A stretch of 64,000 nucleotides of DNA, from positions 259,920-323,919 of the forward strand of contig NZ_ML769305.1 in NCBI RefSeq assembly GCF_009720385.1, in the 5' to 3' direction. Source of the DNA: Catellatospora vulcania (GTDB lineage Bacteria > Actinomycetota > Actinomycetes > Mycobacteriales > Micromonosporaceae). The translations under genes were made by a program, and so were the position numbers. Position 1 is the first letter of the stretch. Each line of letters opens with the position of its first letter. This document shows positions 41,283 to 49,030 of the stretch, piece after piece. The notes below the pieces were generated by a model that saw nothing but the letters and a program-made list of their open reading frames with translations, did not search any database and was not told the origin of the DNA.

Positions 41283-42928
41283 CCGACCCCGAACTGACCG
41301 TCTGGCAGCGGGTGCGCCGCTACGCGGTGCCACCCAGCATGATCGCCGAATGCACGGACCGGCGGCTCGCCGGCGACTGGCGGGCAGCCTGTGCCGCGGG
41401 TCGGGTCGACACCGACGTCGACCTCGCCGAGCTGGCCCGCGCCCACGGGGCCGAGGCCGCCGAGCGGATCGAAGCCGACCTGACCAGGTTCGCGCCCGAT
41501 CTGCTGCGCTGGCACCTGCCGCGGGCGCTGGGCGGGCGCACCAGCCTGGCCACCGGCCTCACCTTCACCCTCGCGCCCGACCTGGGCAAGGTCGGCCAGG
41601 ACACCGTGGCGCTGCAGGTCGAGCTGCCCAAGACCGTCGACGGCTCGCAGCGGCTGCGGCTCACCGCGGCGCCGCTGGGCAAGGCGCCCGGCCCGGAACT
41701 GCCCGGCTACCTGTGGCAGGCCGACGAGGCCGCGGGGCTGCGGCAGGCGTACGGCGGCGACGCGTCCCGGCTGCCCTTCCTCACCCCCGACGGCGTGCCG
41801 GTGCCGTTCGCCGACTTCGCCACGGCCACCGGCGACGGCGCGCCGTCACGGGCCGAGCGCTCCGCCGCCCGGCTCGCCGCCGACCAGCTCGTCGAGGCCT
41901 GGCACGAGGCCGGGCTGGCGCTCGACGAGACGCTGCCCGCCTCCCGGTACAGCCACTACAAGGTGACCCGCGAGCAGGTGACCGGGCACCGGATGCACCT
42001 GGTCGCGCTCGCCCCCGCGGTCCGCCTGCTCGCCCGGCGGTACGCCGCCGAGGGCGTGGTGCTCAACGCGGACTGGCGGCTGCGTTTCCTGCTCACCCCG
42101 GACGGCGACACGGTGCGGGTCCGGATGCTCGGCGAGGACGAGCGCCGCAGCGACCTGCCGGTGCTGGCCGAGCCGGTGTACCGCGTACCCCCGGATCTGG
42201 AACTGCTGTACCGCGGCCTGATCGCGCCCGCGGACCTGCACCCGCTGGTGCGCGCGGCGCTGTTCCCGGACGCGCCGGGCGGCGTCGCGGCGGCGCGCGG
42301 CCCGGCGTTCGGGCCGGTGCGGGTGCGCTGCCGGGGGCAGTGGCACCGGATCGACAACGCCGGCGGGCGGCTCGTCCCGCTCGACCACACGCCGCAGGAG
42401 GTGCAGCGCGAGCAGGCGCTGCGGGCCCTCGGCGGCAAGGTGGCCGGCTGCTTCGCCGCCCAGCAGGGCTGGACCGACGGTAGGACTCCGCTGCCCCGGG
42501 CGCTGCGGCAGCAGCGGCGCGAGCTGATGCAGACCATCCTGCACGGCGACACGGACGCGCTGCTGGCGCTGCTCGACGCGGGCCTGGACCCGCATGTGCG
42601 CGACGGCCGCGGGTCGACGCTGCTGCACCTGCTGCGCTGCCTGGACCACGAGGTGCTGCTGCCCAGGCTGCTGGCCGCGGGCCTGCCCGTCGACGCCCGC
42701 GACCACCGCCGGCGAACCCCGCTGCACGTCGCGGTGGGCTGGGTGGGCACACCCGCGCTGGTGCTGGCGCTGCTGCAGGCGGGTGCGGACCCGAAGGCCG
42801 AGGACGACAACGGCACCTCGGTCACGGACCTGGTCGAGTACAAGGGCTTCGAGTACTACGAGCAGGAGAGCGGCGAGGGTCACGGCGACCTCAAGCTGAT
42901 CTCGCAGTACATCCAGGAGCGCACGTGA
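41279..42928 (+). CDS. Ankyrin-repeat protein
   Basis: This 549-residue protein has a GTG start that overlaps the LRR stop. Residues 1-400 are an unrecognised mixed domain. The C-terminus carries three ankyrin repeats: ILHGDTDALLALLDAGLDPH, GSTLLHLLRCLDHEVLLPRLL and RTPLHVAVGWVGTPALVLALL, the last followed by QAGADPKAEDDNGTSVTDL. It is cytoplasmic. It is likely an adaptor presenting partners to the MoxR/vWA proteins encoded next, a role inferred from context only. A 64-base gap separates it from the MoxR gene. Confidence 0.85.
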   Translation: MTDPELTVWQRVRRYAVPPSMIAECTDRRLAGDWRAACAAGRVDTDVDLAELARAHGAEAAERIEADLTRFAPDLLRWHLPRALGGRTSLATGLTFTLAPDLGKVGQDTVALQVELPKTVDGSQRLRLTAAPLGKAPGPELPGYLWQADEAAGLRQAYGGDASRLPFLTPDGVPVPFADFATATGDGAPSRAERSAARLAADQLVEAWHEAGLALDETLPASRYSHYKVTREQVTGHRMHLVALAPAVRLLARRYAAEGVVLNADWRLRFLLTPDGDTVRVRMLGEDERRSDLPVLAEPVYRVPPDLELLYRGLIAPADLHPLVRAALFPDAPGGVAAARGPAFGPVRVRCRGQWHRIDNAGGRLVPLDHTPQEVQREQALRALGGKVAGCFAAQQGWTDGRTPLPRALRQQRRELMQTILHGDTDALLALLDAGLDPHVRDGRGSTLLHLLRCLDHEVLLPRLLAAGLPVDARDHRRRTPLHVAVGWVGTPALVLALLQAGADPKAEDDNGTSVTDLVEYKGFEYYEQESGEGHGDLKLISQYIQERT

Positions 42929-42992
42929 GCGAGCGCAGCCGGACAACCACGGGCGGCGTGGCCGCGCGTGACGAGCGAAGCGAGGAGCACGC

Positions 42993-44171
42993 GTGAGCGA
43001 GGCTTTGCGGACGGCGGACGAGCTGATCGCGGCGACGCGGGCATGGCGCAGCGAGCCGGTCGCCGACCCTCGGGTGGAGGCGCTGGCGCTGGCGGTGTCG
43101 GCGAACCTGCCGGTGCTGCTGTGGGGTGAGCCGGGCATCGGCAAGTCCGCGTCGCTGCAGCAGCTCGCGGCCGGGCTGGGCGTGCCGCTGGAGACGGTGA
43201 TCGCCAGCGTGCACGAACCCTCGGACTTCTCCGGCCTGCCCATCGTCGGCGACGATCCGGCGGCCGACGGGGTGCCGATGGCCCCGCCGGACTGGGCGGT
43301 GCGGCTCGCCCGCAGCGGGCAGGGCCTGCTTTTCTTCGACGAGCTGTCGTCGGCGCCGCCCGCGGTGCAGGCGGCGCTGCTGCGGGTGGTGCTGGAGCGC
43401 CGGGTCGGCAGCCTGGAGCTGCCCGCGTCGATCCGCATCGTCGCCGCGGCGAACCCGCCGGCCAGCGCCGCCGACGGCTGGCACCTGAGCCCGCCGCTGG
43501 CCAACCGGTTCGTGCACCTGCACTGGACGCACGACCCGCGGGTGGTGGCCCGCGGCCTGGCCGGCACCTGGCCCGCGATCACGGTGCCCGTGGTCCATTC
43601 CGGACGGATGGCGGGCGCGGTGGCCCGCGCCCGGGGCACGGTCGCGGGTTTCCTGACCGCCCGGCCGGGCCTGGTGCACCACCTGCCCGGCGACGCCGAC
43701 AGCCGCGGCGGGGCGTGGCCGTCGCCGCGCAGCTGGGAGATGGCGCTGCGGCTGCTGGCGTTCCACCTGGCCACCGACACCGGCCGGGACGCGCTGACCA
43801 CCGCGCTGGTCGGCGCGGTGGGCGACGGCGCGGGCCTGGAGTTCAGCACGTACCTGGAGGAGCTGGACCTGCCCGATCCGGAGCGGGTGCTGGCCGACCC
43901 GAAGGCGTTCGCGCTGCCCGAGCGGGGCGACCGGCAGCTGGCGTTCCTCACCGCGGTGGTGTCGGCGGTGCAGGCTCGCACCACCCACCAGCGCTGGGAC
44001 GCGGGCTGGGTGGTGCTGGCCAAGGCGGTCGACGCCGGGGTGCCCGACGTCGCCGCGCGGGCCGCGCTGGACCTGGCCGCGCTGCGCGACACCGACTGGC
44101 CGGTGCCGCCCGCCATCGACGCCTTCGTCGAGGTGCTGAGCCTGTCCGGCATGCTCCCGGCCGCACGATGA
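42993..44171 (+). CDS. MoxR-family AAA+ ATPase (locus 2)
   Basis: This 392-residue ATPase has Walker A GEPGIGKS at about residues 46-53, Walker B LLFFDELSSAPP, sensor 1 IVAAANPPASA and Arg-finger region PPLANRFVHLHW. It is clearly diverged from the MoxR protein of locus 1, so the two loci are not a recent duplication. GAGGAG lies seven bases before the GTG. Its stop overlaps the vWA gene start (ATGA), giving a coupled ATPase/vWA pair. Confidence 0.92.
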   Translation: MSEALRTADELIAATRAWRSEPVADPRVEALALAVSANLPVLLWGEPGIGKSASLQQLAAGLGVPLETVIASVHEPSDFSGLPIVGDDPAADGVPMAPPDWAVRLARSGQGLLFFDELSSAPPAVQAALLRVVLERRVGSLELPASIRIVAAANPPASAADGWHLSPPLANRFVHLHWTHDPRVVARGLAGTWPAITVPVVHSGRMAGAVARARGTVAGFLTARPGLVHHLPGDADSRGGAWPSPRSWEMALRLLAFHLATDTGRDALTTALVGAVGDGAGLEFSTYLEELDLPDPERVLADPKAFALPERGDRQLAFLTAVVSAVQARTTHQRWDAGWVVLAKAVDAGVPDVAARAALDLAALRDTDWPVPPAIDAFVEVLSLSGMLPAAR

Positions 44172-45598
44172 CCACCGTCCCTCCGGCGGACCCGCCCGCG
44201 GCGGGCCCGGGCCGACGGCCGGAACCGGTTGTGCCCGCGGCGGAGGACCCTTCCTCGGCGGATGCCGGTCGGCCGCCGGAGCCGGGCGTGCCCGCGGCAG
44301 GGGACCCGCCCGTGCGGGCACGGCGGCCACTCGACCGGGCGAAGCTGCTGGCTGCCCGGTTCCGGGCCGCCGGGGACCGGCCCTACCTGGCCACCGCGCT
44401 GTACAGCCTGACCGTGGTGCCCAGCGACCGGGTTCCGACGATGGGCGTGGACCGGCACTGGCGCTGCTACGTCTCCCCCGCGTTCGTCGACGACACGCCG
44501 GTCGAGCAGCTCGCCGGGGTGTGGATCCACGAGGTGGCGCACCTGCTGCGCGACCACCACGGCCGAGCCGACCGGCTGACCGCCGACCAGCGCGCCGACC
44601 ATTACCGGGTCAACCTCGCCCAGGACTGCGAGATCAACGACGACCTGGTCGCCGACGGGCTGCCGCTGCCCGAGGGGCGCATCCACCCGTCGCTGTACGG
44701 CCTGCCCACCGGCCGGCTGTTCGAGCAGTACCTGCCCGCACTACCCGCCTCCCCCCGCTGCCGCGGCCGCTGCGCCGCAGCCGCCACCGGCGCCGCCGCG
44801 GGGGCCGGTGGCGCGGTCGGCGACGCGGGTGATGCCTGCGACTGCCCGCCCGTCGAGTGCGGCTCGGGCGCGCACGGCCACCAGTCCCCGTGGGACCTGC
44901 CCGAGGCGGGCGCCTCGGCGGTGCGCGGGGTGGAGGCCGACGCGATCCGGCGACAGACAGCCCAGGCGGTGCGGGCCCACGCGCGGGGCCGCGGCACGGT
45001 GCCCGCGGGCTGGCAGCGCTGGGCCGAGCAGGTCCTCGAACCCACGATCGACTGGCGGCAGGCCCTGGCCGGGGCGGTGCGCGAGGCGGCGGCCTGGGCG
45101 GGCGGCGCGGTCGACTACACCTATCGGCGGCCGTCGCGGCGCGGTGCGGCGCTGCCGGGCATCGTGCTGCCGAGCCTGCGGCGGCCGCTGCCGCGGGTGG
45201 CGATCGTGATCGATACCTCCGGCTCGATGTCCGACGACGACCTGGCCGCGGTGCTGGCCGAGGTCGGCGGGGTGCTGCGGGCGGTAGGCGTACGCGGCAA
45301 CCGCGTCGCCGTGCTGGCCTGCGACGCCGACGTGCACGCCGCGCGGCGGGTGTCCACGGTCGGCGAGGTGGTGCTGGCCGGCGGCGGGGGCACCGACATG
45401 CGGGTCGGCATCAGCGCGGCGCTGGCCGTGCCGGAGCCGCCGCACTTCGTGATCGTGCTGACCGACGGGTACACGCCGTGGCCGGAGGCGGCCCTGTCGC
45501 GCACCCGGATCATCGCCGGTCTGGTCGGCGCGGACGCGCCCCAGCCTCCATCCTGGATCGAGGCCATCCCGATAATCATGACTTCAGGCAAAACGTGA
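44168..45598 (+). CDS. vWA-like protein with HExxH metallopeptidase-like domain (DUF2201 type)
   Basis: This 476-residue protein has a Pro-rich N-terminus to residue 50. A zinc-peptidase-like domain with WIHEVAHLLRDHH (HExxH at 121-125) and a helical EINDD segment follows. Next comes a Cys/Gly-rich insert with five Cys between residues 198 and 231. The vWA-like domain has DTSGS at 349-353 and GGGGTDMRVG, preserving the metal-ion site. This matches the DUF2201/VWA-like proteins that accompany MoxR ATPases. Whether the HExxH site is proteolytic is unknown. It overlaps the MoxR stop by four bases and ends the operon that began with the SDR. Confidence 0.9.
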   Translation: MTTVPPADPPAAGPGRRPEPVVPAAEDPSSADAGRPPEPGVPAAGDPPVRARRPLDRAKLLAARFRAAGDRPYLATALYSLTVVPSDRVPTMGVDRHWRCYVSPAFVDDTPVEQLAGVWIHEVAHLLRDHHGRADRLTADQRADHYRVNLAQDCEINDDLVADGLPLPEGRIHPSLYGLPTGRLFEQYLPALPASPRCRGRCAAAATGAAAGAGGAVGDAGDACDCPPVECGSGAHGHQSPWDLPEAGASAVRGVEADAIRRQTAQAVRAHARGRGTVPAGWQRWAEQVLEPTIDWRQALAGAVREAAAWAGGAVDYTYRRPSRRGAALPGIVLPSLRRPLPRVAIVIDTSGSMSDDDLAAVLAEVGGVLRAVGVRGNRVAVLACDADVHAARRVSTVGEVVLAGGGGTDMRVGISAALAVPEPPHFVIVLTDGYTPWPEAALSRTRIIAGLVGADAPQPPSWIEAIPIIMTSGKT

Positions 45599-45668
45599 GC
45601 TGCGTCCGGCAAAGGGTGCTTTGGTAATACCCAGAAGATCTTCGGATCTCGGGGAAGGAAAAGCAGCC

Positions 45669-46181
45669 ATGGGTACGTCTCTTCGGCGTGCGGCCCTGTC
45701 CGCAGCCATCGGCGTCGCCGCCGCGACGCTGGTCTCGCCGTCGGTGGCGCTCGCCGCGGCCGACGTCACGGTCAACCCGTCCGCGGTCGCCCCGGGCGGC
45801 GCGTTCACGCTCGCCGCGTACTGCGGCGCGGGCGCGTCCTCCGCGTCGGTCAGCGGCACCACGATCGGCGGGCCGTCCGAGATCACGCTCAACCCGTACA
45901 CCGAGGGTGGGCCGGGTGCGTTCAACGCCGAGCTCACCGTGCCGTCGACGACCCTGCCGGGCACGTACCAGCTCAACGTCACCTGCAGCGACGGCGAGAC
46001 CGGCGCCGGCACGCTGGTCGTCTCGCCGACCGGCGCGCCGGCGGGCGGCGGCGGGTCCACCTCCGACGGCCCCAGCCGGGCTCTGCTCGGCGCGGGCTCC
46101 GGCCTGCTGGCCGTGTCCGCCCTGGGCGGTCTGGTGATGCTGGTCCGGAGCCGGAGGTACCGTGGCCACCACTGCGCCTGA
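45669..46181 (+). CDS. Surface-anchored Ig-like protein, partner of a class F sortase
   Basis: This 170-residue protein has a signal peptide cleaved near VALAAADV. An Ig-like beta domain with one disulfide (AAYCGAG and NVTCSDG) follows, then a Gly/Ser linker, a hydrophobic helix (LLAVSALGGLVMLV) and a basic RSRRYRG tail. The architecture resembles a cell-wall sorting signal but lacks LPxTG before the helix. GGAAGG precedes the ATG at 45669. Its last 20 bases overlap the sortase gene. It may be anchored by its helix or by that sortase through a noncanonical motif. Confidence 0.82.
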   Translation: MGTSLRRAALSAAIGVAAATLVSPSVALAAADVTVNPSAVAPGGAFTLAAYCGAGASSASVSGTTIGGPSEITLNPYTEGGPGAFNAELTVPSTTLPGTYQLNVTCSDGETGAGTLVVSPTGAPAGGGGSTSDGPSRALLGAGSGLLAVSALGGLVMLVRSRRYRGHHCA

Positions 46182-46926
46182 CCCGGCACCCCAGGCCGCT
46201 CCCGAACCCGAGGTCCTGTCCGCGGCCGAACTCCTGCCGGGCCGCGGCCGCCACCGCGGCGCGCGACGCACCGGGCGCAGGACGGTCCTGCTGCTGGCCG
46301 GCGCGGCGCTGGCCGGAATCGGGCTGATCGCCGCCGCGTTCCTGATCACCCCCGCCGGGCCGCCGCAACCCGCCGACGACGCCTCGGGGCGCTACCAGCT
46401 CGTCGACACCGACCGGCGGCCCGACGCGCGCGGCATTCGGCCGCTGGACCGGTCCGCGCCGGTACGGGTGAAGATCCCGTCGATCAAGGTGGACGCGGTC
46501 GTGGTCACCGTCGGCACCAACCTCGACGGCAGCCTGCAGGTGCCCGAGCTCAAACACCCCGACCTCACCGGCTGGTACCGCTACGGCCCCAGCCCGGGCG
46601 AGCGCGGCAACGCCGTCATCGTCGGCCACGTCGACACCCGCACCAGCGGCCCTGCCGTGTTCTTCCAACTGGGCTCCCTCAAACCCGGCACGAAGATCGA
46701 GGTCCAGCGCCTGGACGGCTCACTCGCCACCTTCACCGTCGACGTCGTCAAATCCTTCCCCAAGGAGGACTTCCCCGCCCACCGCGTCTACGGCTCCACC
46801 GACGACATGGGCCTGCGCCTGGTCACCTGCGGCCCGCCCTACGACCGCACCGACCGCAACTACCTCAACAACATCGTCGTCTTCGCCACCCTCACCAAAA
46901 CCCGCCCCGCCCGCTCCCCGGGGTGA
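46162..46926 (+). CDS. Class F sortase
   Basis: This 254-residue membrane-bound transpeptidase has an N-terminal cytoplasmic Pro-rich tail, a single membrane helix (VLLLAGAALAGIGLIAAAFL) and a sortase barrel. The catalytic His is in VIVGHVDT, the Cys in LRLVTCGPPYD and the Arg probably in DRTDRNYLNN. Its features fit the actinobacterial class F/D-like sortases found beside a single small surface protein. The GTG start overlaps that gene. A hairpin element lies just downstream. Confidence 0.9.
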   Translation: MATTAPDPAPQAAPEPEVLSAAELLPGRGRHRGARRTGRRTVLLLAGAALAGIGLIAAAFLITPAGPPQPADDASGRYQLVDTDRRPDARGIRPLDRSAPVRVKIPSIKVDAVVVTVGTNLDGSLQVPELKHPDLTGWYRYGPSPGERGNAVIVGHVDTRTSGPAVFFQLGSLKPGTKIEVQRLDGSLATFTVDVVKSFPKEDFPAHRVYGSTDDMGLRLVTCGPPYDRTDRNYLNNIVVFATLTKTRPARSPG

Positions 46927-46937
46927 GCGCTTTCGGG

Positions 46938-46996
46938 TTGATCATGAACTTATGGCACGGCTCGACGGCGTGTCCCTGCCACAACTTCATGATCAC
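46938..46996. repeat. Inverted-repeat element with TGATCATGAA ends
   Basis: TGATCATGAA (46939-46948) pairs perfectly with TTCATGATCA (46986-46995), and GGCA (46954) with TGCC (46977) inside. It lies between convergent sortase and Lrp genes and can terminate both. It shares its CATGATC-type ends and TGGCAC/CTGCC core with the element at 8531-8613. Confidence 0.7.
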
Positions 46997-47038
46997 CGCG
47001 GCGGCGGCGGGGCGGCAGGGCGGGGCGGGACCGAGCGG

Positions 47039-47488
47039 TCAGTCCGGGACGCCCCAGGTGAAGCGGTGGACGTGGATGCCGAAGTACGGGAAGGACTCGA
47101 TCGCGGCCACGCCGGGGACCGGGCGGATGCGGTCGTTGATCAGGGTGGACAGGTCGGCCATGGTGGCGCAGACGACCTCGGCGAACAGATCGAACGAGCC
47201 GGCGGTGGCGACCAGGTAGACCACGGCGTCCAGCTCGCCGAGCGCGGCGGCCACGGCCGCGGCGTCATCGTCGACGCGGATGCCCAGCAGCGCCATCACC
47301 GGCCGGCCGGTCTTCAGCGGGTCGGTGACCGCGGCGATCTGCATGACCCCCGCGTCGGTGAGCCGCTGGATGCGCTGACGTACGGCCGGACCGCTCAGCC
47401 CGACCTCCTGCCCCAGGTCGGTGTACGACGCCCGCCCGTCCACCTGCAGCCGCCGGATCAGCGCCTTGTCGGTCGCGTCGAGCTCCAT
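47039..47488 (-). CDS. Lrp/AsnC-family regulator
   Basis: This 149-residue protein has an N-terminal HTH (LDATDKALIRRLQVDGRASYTDLGQEVGLSGPAVRQRIQRL) and a C-terminal RAM ligand-binding domain (VVYLVATAGSFDLFAEVVC). The stop of the upstream aminotransferase gene and this ATG overlap (TGATG), so the two are cotranslated. Such Lrp proteins usually sense the amino acid handled by the linked enzyme and regulate the operon. Confidence 0.92.
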   Translation of the reverse strand: MELDATDKALIRRLQVDGRASYTDLGQEVGLSGPAVRQRIQRLTDAGVMQIAAVTDPLKTGRPVMALLGIRVDDDAAAVAAALGELDAVVYLVATAGSFDLFAEVVCATMADLSTLINDRIRPVPGVAAIESFPYFGIHVHRFTWGVPD

Positions 47489-48855
47489 CAGCCGACCAGC
47501 TCCGCGACGGCCTGCTCGAACACCTCGGAGTGCCGGGCGACGTCGGCGTCGGAGGTGTCGGGGCACATCAGCGCCATGTTGTGGAACGGCGTCATGAGAA
47601 TGCCGCGGTTGAGCGTGTACAGGTGCATGTACTCGTCGAGCAGGTCGTCGGCGGCCGCCGCGGACTGCCCGCCGGTACGCGGCGCGGGGCTGGTGAACCG
47701 GTACTCCGCGCGCGCCCCGAGCTGCGTGACCGACCACGGCACGGCAGCGGTCTCCAGGATGCGCCGCACGTCCTCGGTGTAGTCGCCGGCGAGCCGGATC
47801 ATGTGCGCGAACGCCTCGTCGGTGAGCACCTCGTCGAGCGTGGCCCGCATCGCGGCCAGCGACAGCGCGTTGCCGGCCAGGGTGCCGCCCACGCCGCCGA
47901 CGTCGACGATGTCCGCGCCGCCCGTGGCGGTGATCCGGTGCACCCGGTCGGCGATCTCTGCGGTTAGGCCGTACGCCCCGCACGGGATGCCGCCGCCGAG
48001 CGACTTGCCGATCACGAACACGTCCGGGCGCAGCCCGTCGCGGGCGGTCATGCCGCCCGGACCGGCCGAGACCGTGTGCGTCTCGTCGATCATCAGCAGC
48101 GCGCCGTACCTGGTCGCCAGCTCCCGCAGCCCGTCCAGGAAGCCCGGTTCGGGCAGCACGATGCCGATGTTGGTCAGGGCGGGCTCGGTGAGGATGGCCG
48201 CCACGTCGCCGTGGGCGAGTTCGCGCTCGACGGCGGCGAGGTCGTTCCACTCGGCGACGCGGGTGGTCTGCGTCGGGTCGACGGCGGGGGCGACGTTGCC
48301 GGGGCGGCTGCGCGGCTGCCCGTCGGGTCCGAGCACGATGAAGGTCTCGTCGACGGAGCCGTGGTAGCAGTACGAGAAGACGAGCAGTTTCGGCCGGCCG
48401 GTGACCAGGCGGGCCAGCCGGGCCGCCCAGCGGTTCGCGTCGGTGGCCGACAGCGTGAACGACCAGCGCGGCAGGCCGAAGCGGCGGGTGAGTTCCGCGC
48501 CGACCCATTCGGCGTCCTCGGTGGGCAGCATGGTGGTGATGCCACCGTCGACCGCGATGCGCCGGTGGACGGCGGCCACCGTGGCCCGGGGGCTGTGCCC
48601 CGCCATGGCGCCGGTGTCGCCGAGCGCGAAGTCGAGGTAGGTGTGGCCGTCCACATCGGTGATCTTGTTGCCGTGCGCGGTGGCGTACGCGAGCGGGAAG
48701 CCGCCGGACCACTTGCTCATCCACGTCATCGGCACCCGGCCGAACAGGTGCTCGGCCCGCTCGTGCACGCGCAGCGACTCGGGGTGCCCGGCGCGGTAGG
48801 CGTCGCGTTCCCGGTCCACCAGGGCGCTCACCCGACTACGATCAAGGGTGGTCAT
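47488..48855 (-). CDS. Class III PLP aminotransferase
   Basis: This 455-residue fold-type I enzyme is related to glutamate-1-semialdehyde aminomutase and omega-transaminases. The N-terminal YLDFALGDTGAMAGHSPRATVAA block is followed by the PLP-contact region CYHGSVDETF, the Asp of ALLMIDETHT and the PLP Lys in VFVIGKSLGGGIPCGAYG. Its Lrp partner suggests an amino-acid catabolic function. The substrate is unknown. It starts divergent from nothing nearby; a TAGAAT sequence on the minus strand upstream of the ATG may be its -10. Confidence 0.9.
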   Translation of the reverse strand: MTTLDRSRVSALVDRERDAYRAGHPESLRVHERAEHLFGRVPMTWMSKWSGGFPLAYATAHGNKITDVDGHTYLDFALGDTGAMAGHSPRATVAAVHRRIAVDGGITTMLPTEDAEWVGAELTRRFGLPRWSFTLSATDANRWAARLARLVTGRPKLLVFSYCYHGSVDETFIVLGPDGQPRSRPGNVAPAVDPTQTTRVAEWNDLAAVERELAHGDVAAILTEPALTNIGIVLPEPGFLDGLRELATRYGALLMIDETHTVSAGPGGMTARDGLRPDVFVIGKSLGGGIPCGAYGLTAEIADRVHRITATGGADIVDVGGVGGTLAGNALSLAAMRATLDEVLTDEAFAHMIRLAGDYTEDVRRILETAAVPWSVTQLGARAEYRFTSPAPRTGGQSAAAADDLLDEYMHLYTLNRGILMTPFHNMALMCPDTSDADVARHSEVFEQAVAELVG

Positions 48856-48918
48856 GCGCGCACCGTAACACGAATTCTAAAGCGATCGAGCGCCTAAGCT
48901 TTGAAATCTGAAACCCGC

Positions 48919-48970
48919 GTTAAGAAGGTGCCCTTCCTCTACACATAGCGATGTGAAGGTGCCCTTCCTT
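48919..48970 (+). repeat. Palindromic repeat, AAGGTGCCCTTCC family, full copy
   Basis: It reads GTTAAGAAGGTGCCCTTCC, a CTACACATAGCGATG spacer, then GAAGGTGCCCTTCCTT. It lies between the aminotransferase start and the end of the LAL regulator gene, both on the minus strand. Confidence 0.78.
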
Positions 48971-49030
48971 GCTCTGGCTCGGGGCTGTTGCAATCTGGCT
49001 AGGAGCTGTCCTGCTTCGCGGGGCCTTCGG

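Noticed and set aside
41846..44686. A 946-codon minus-strand frame
   Set aside because: It is a shadow of the ankyrin, MoxR and vWA genes on the plus strand. Its sequence is low-complexity Arg/Ala/Ser/Gly with no domains.
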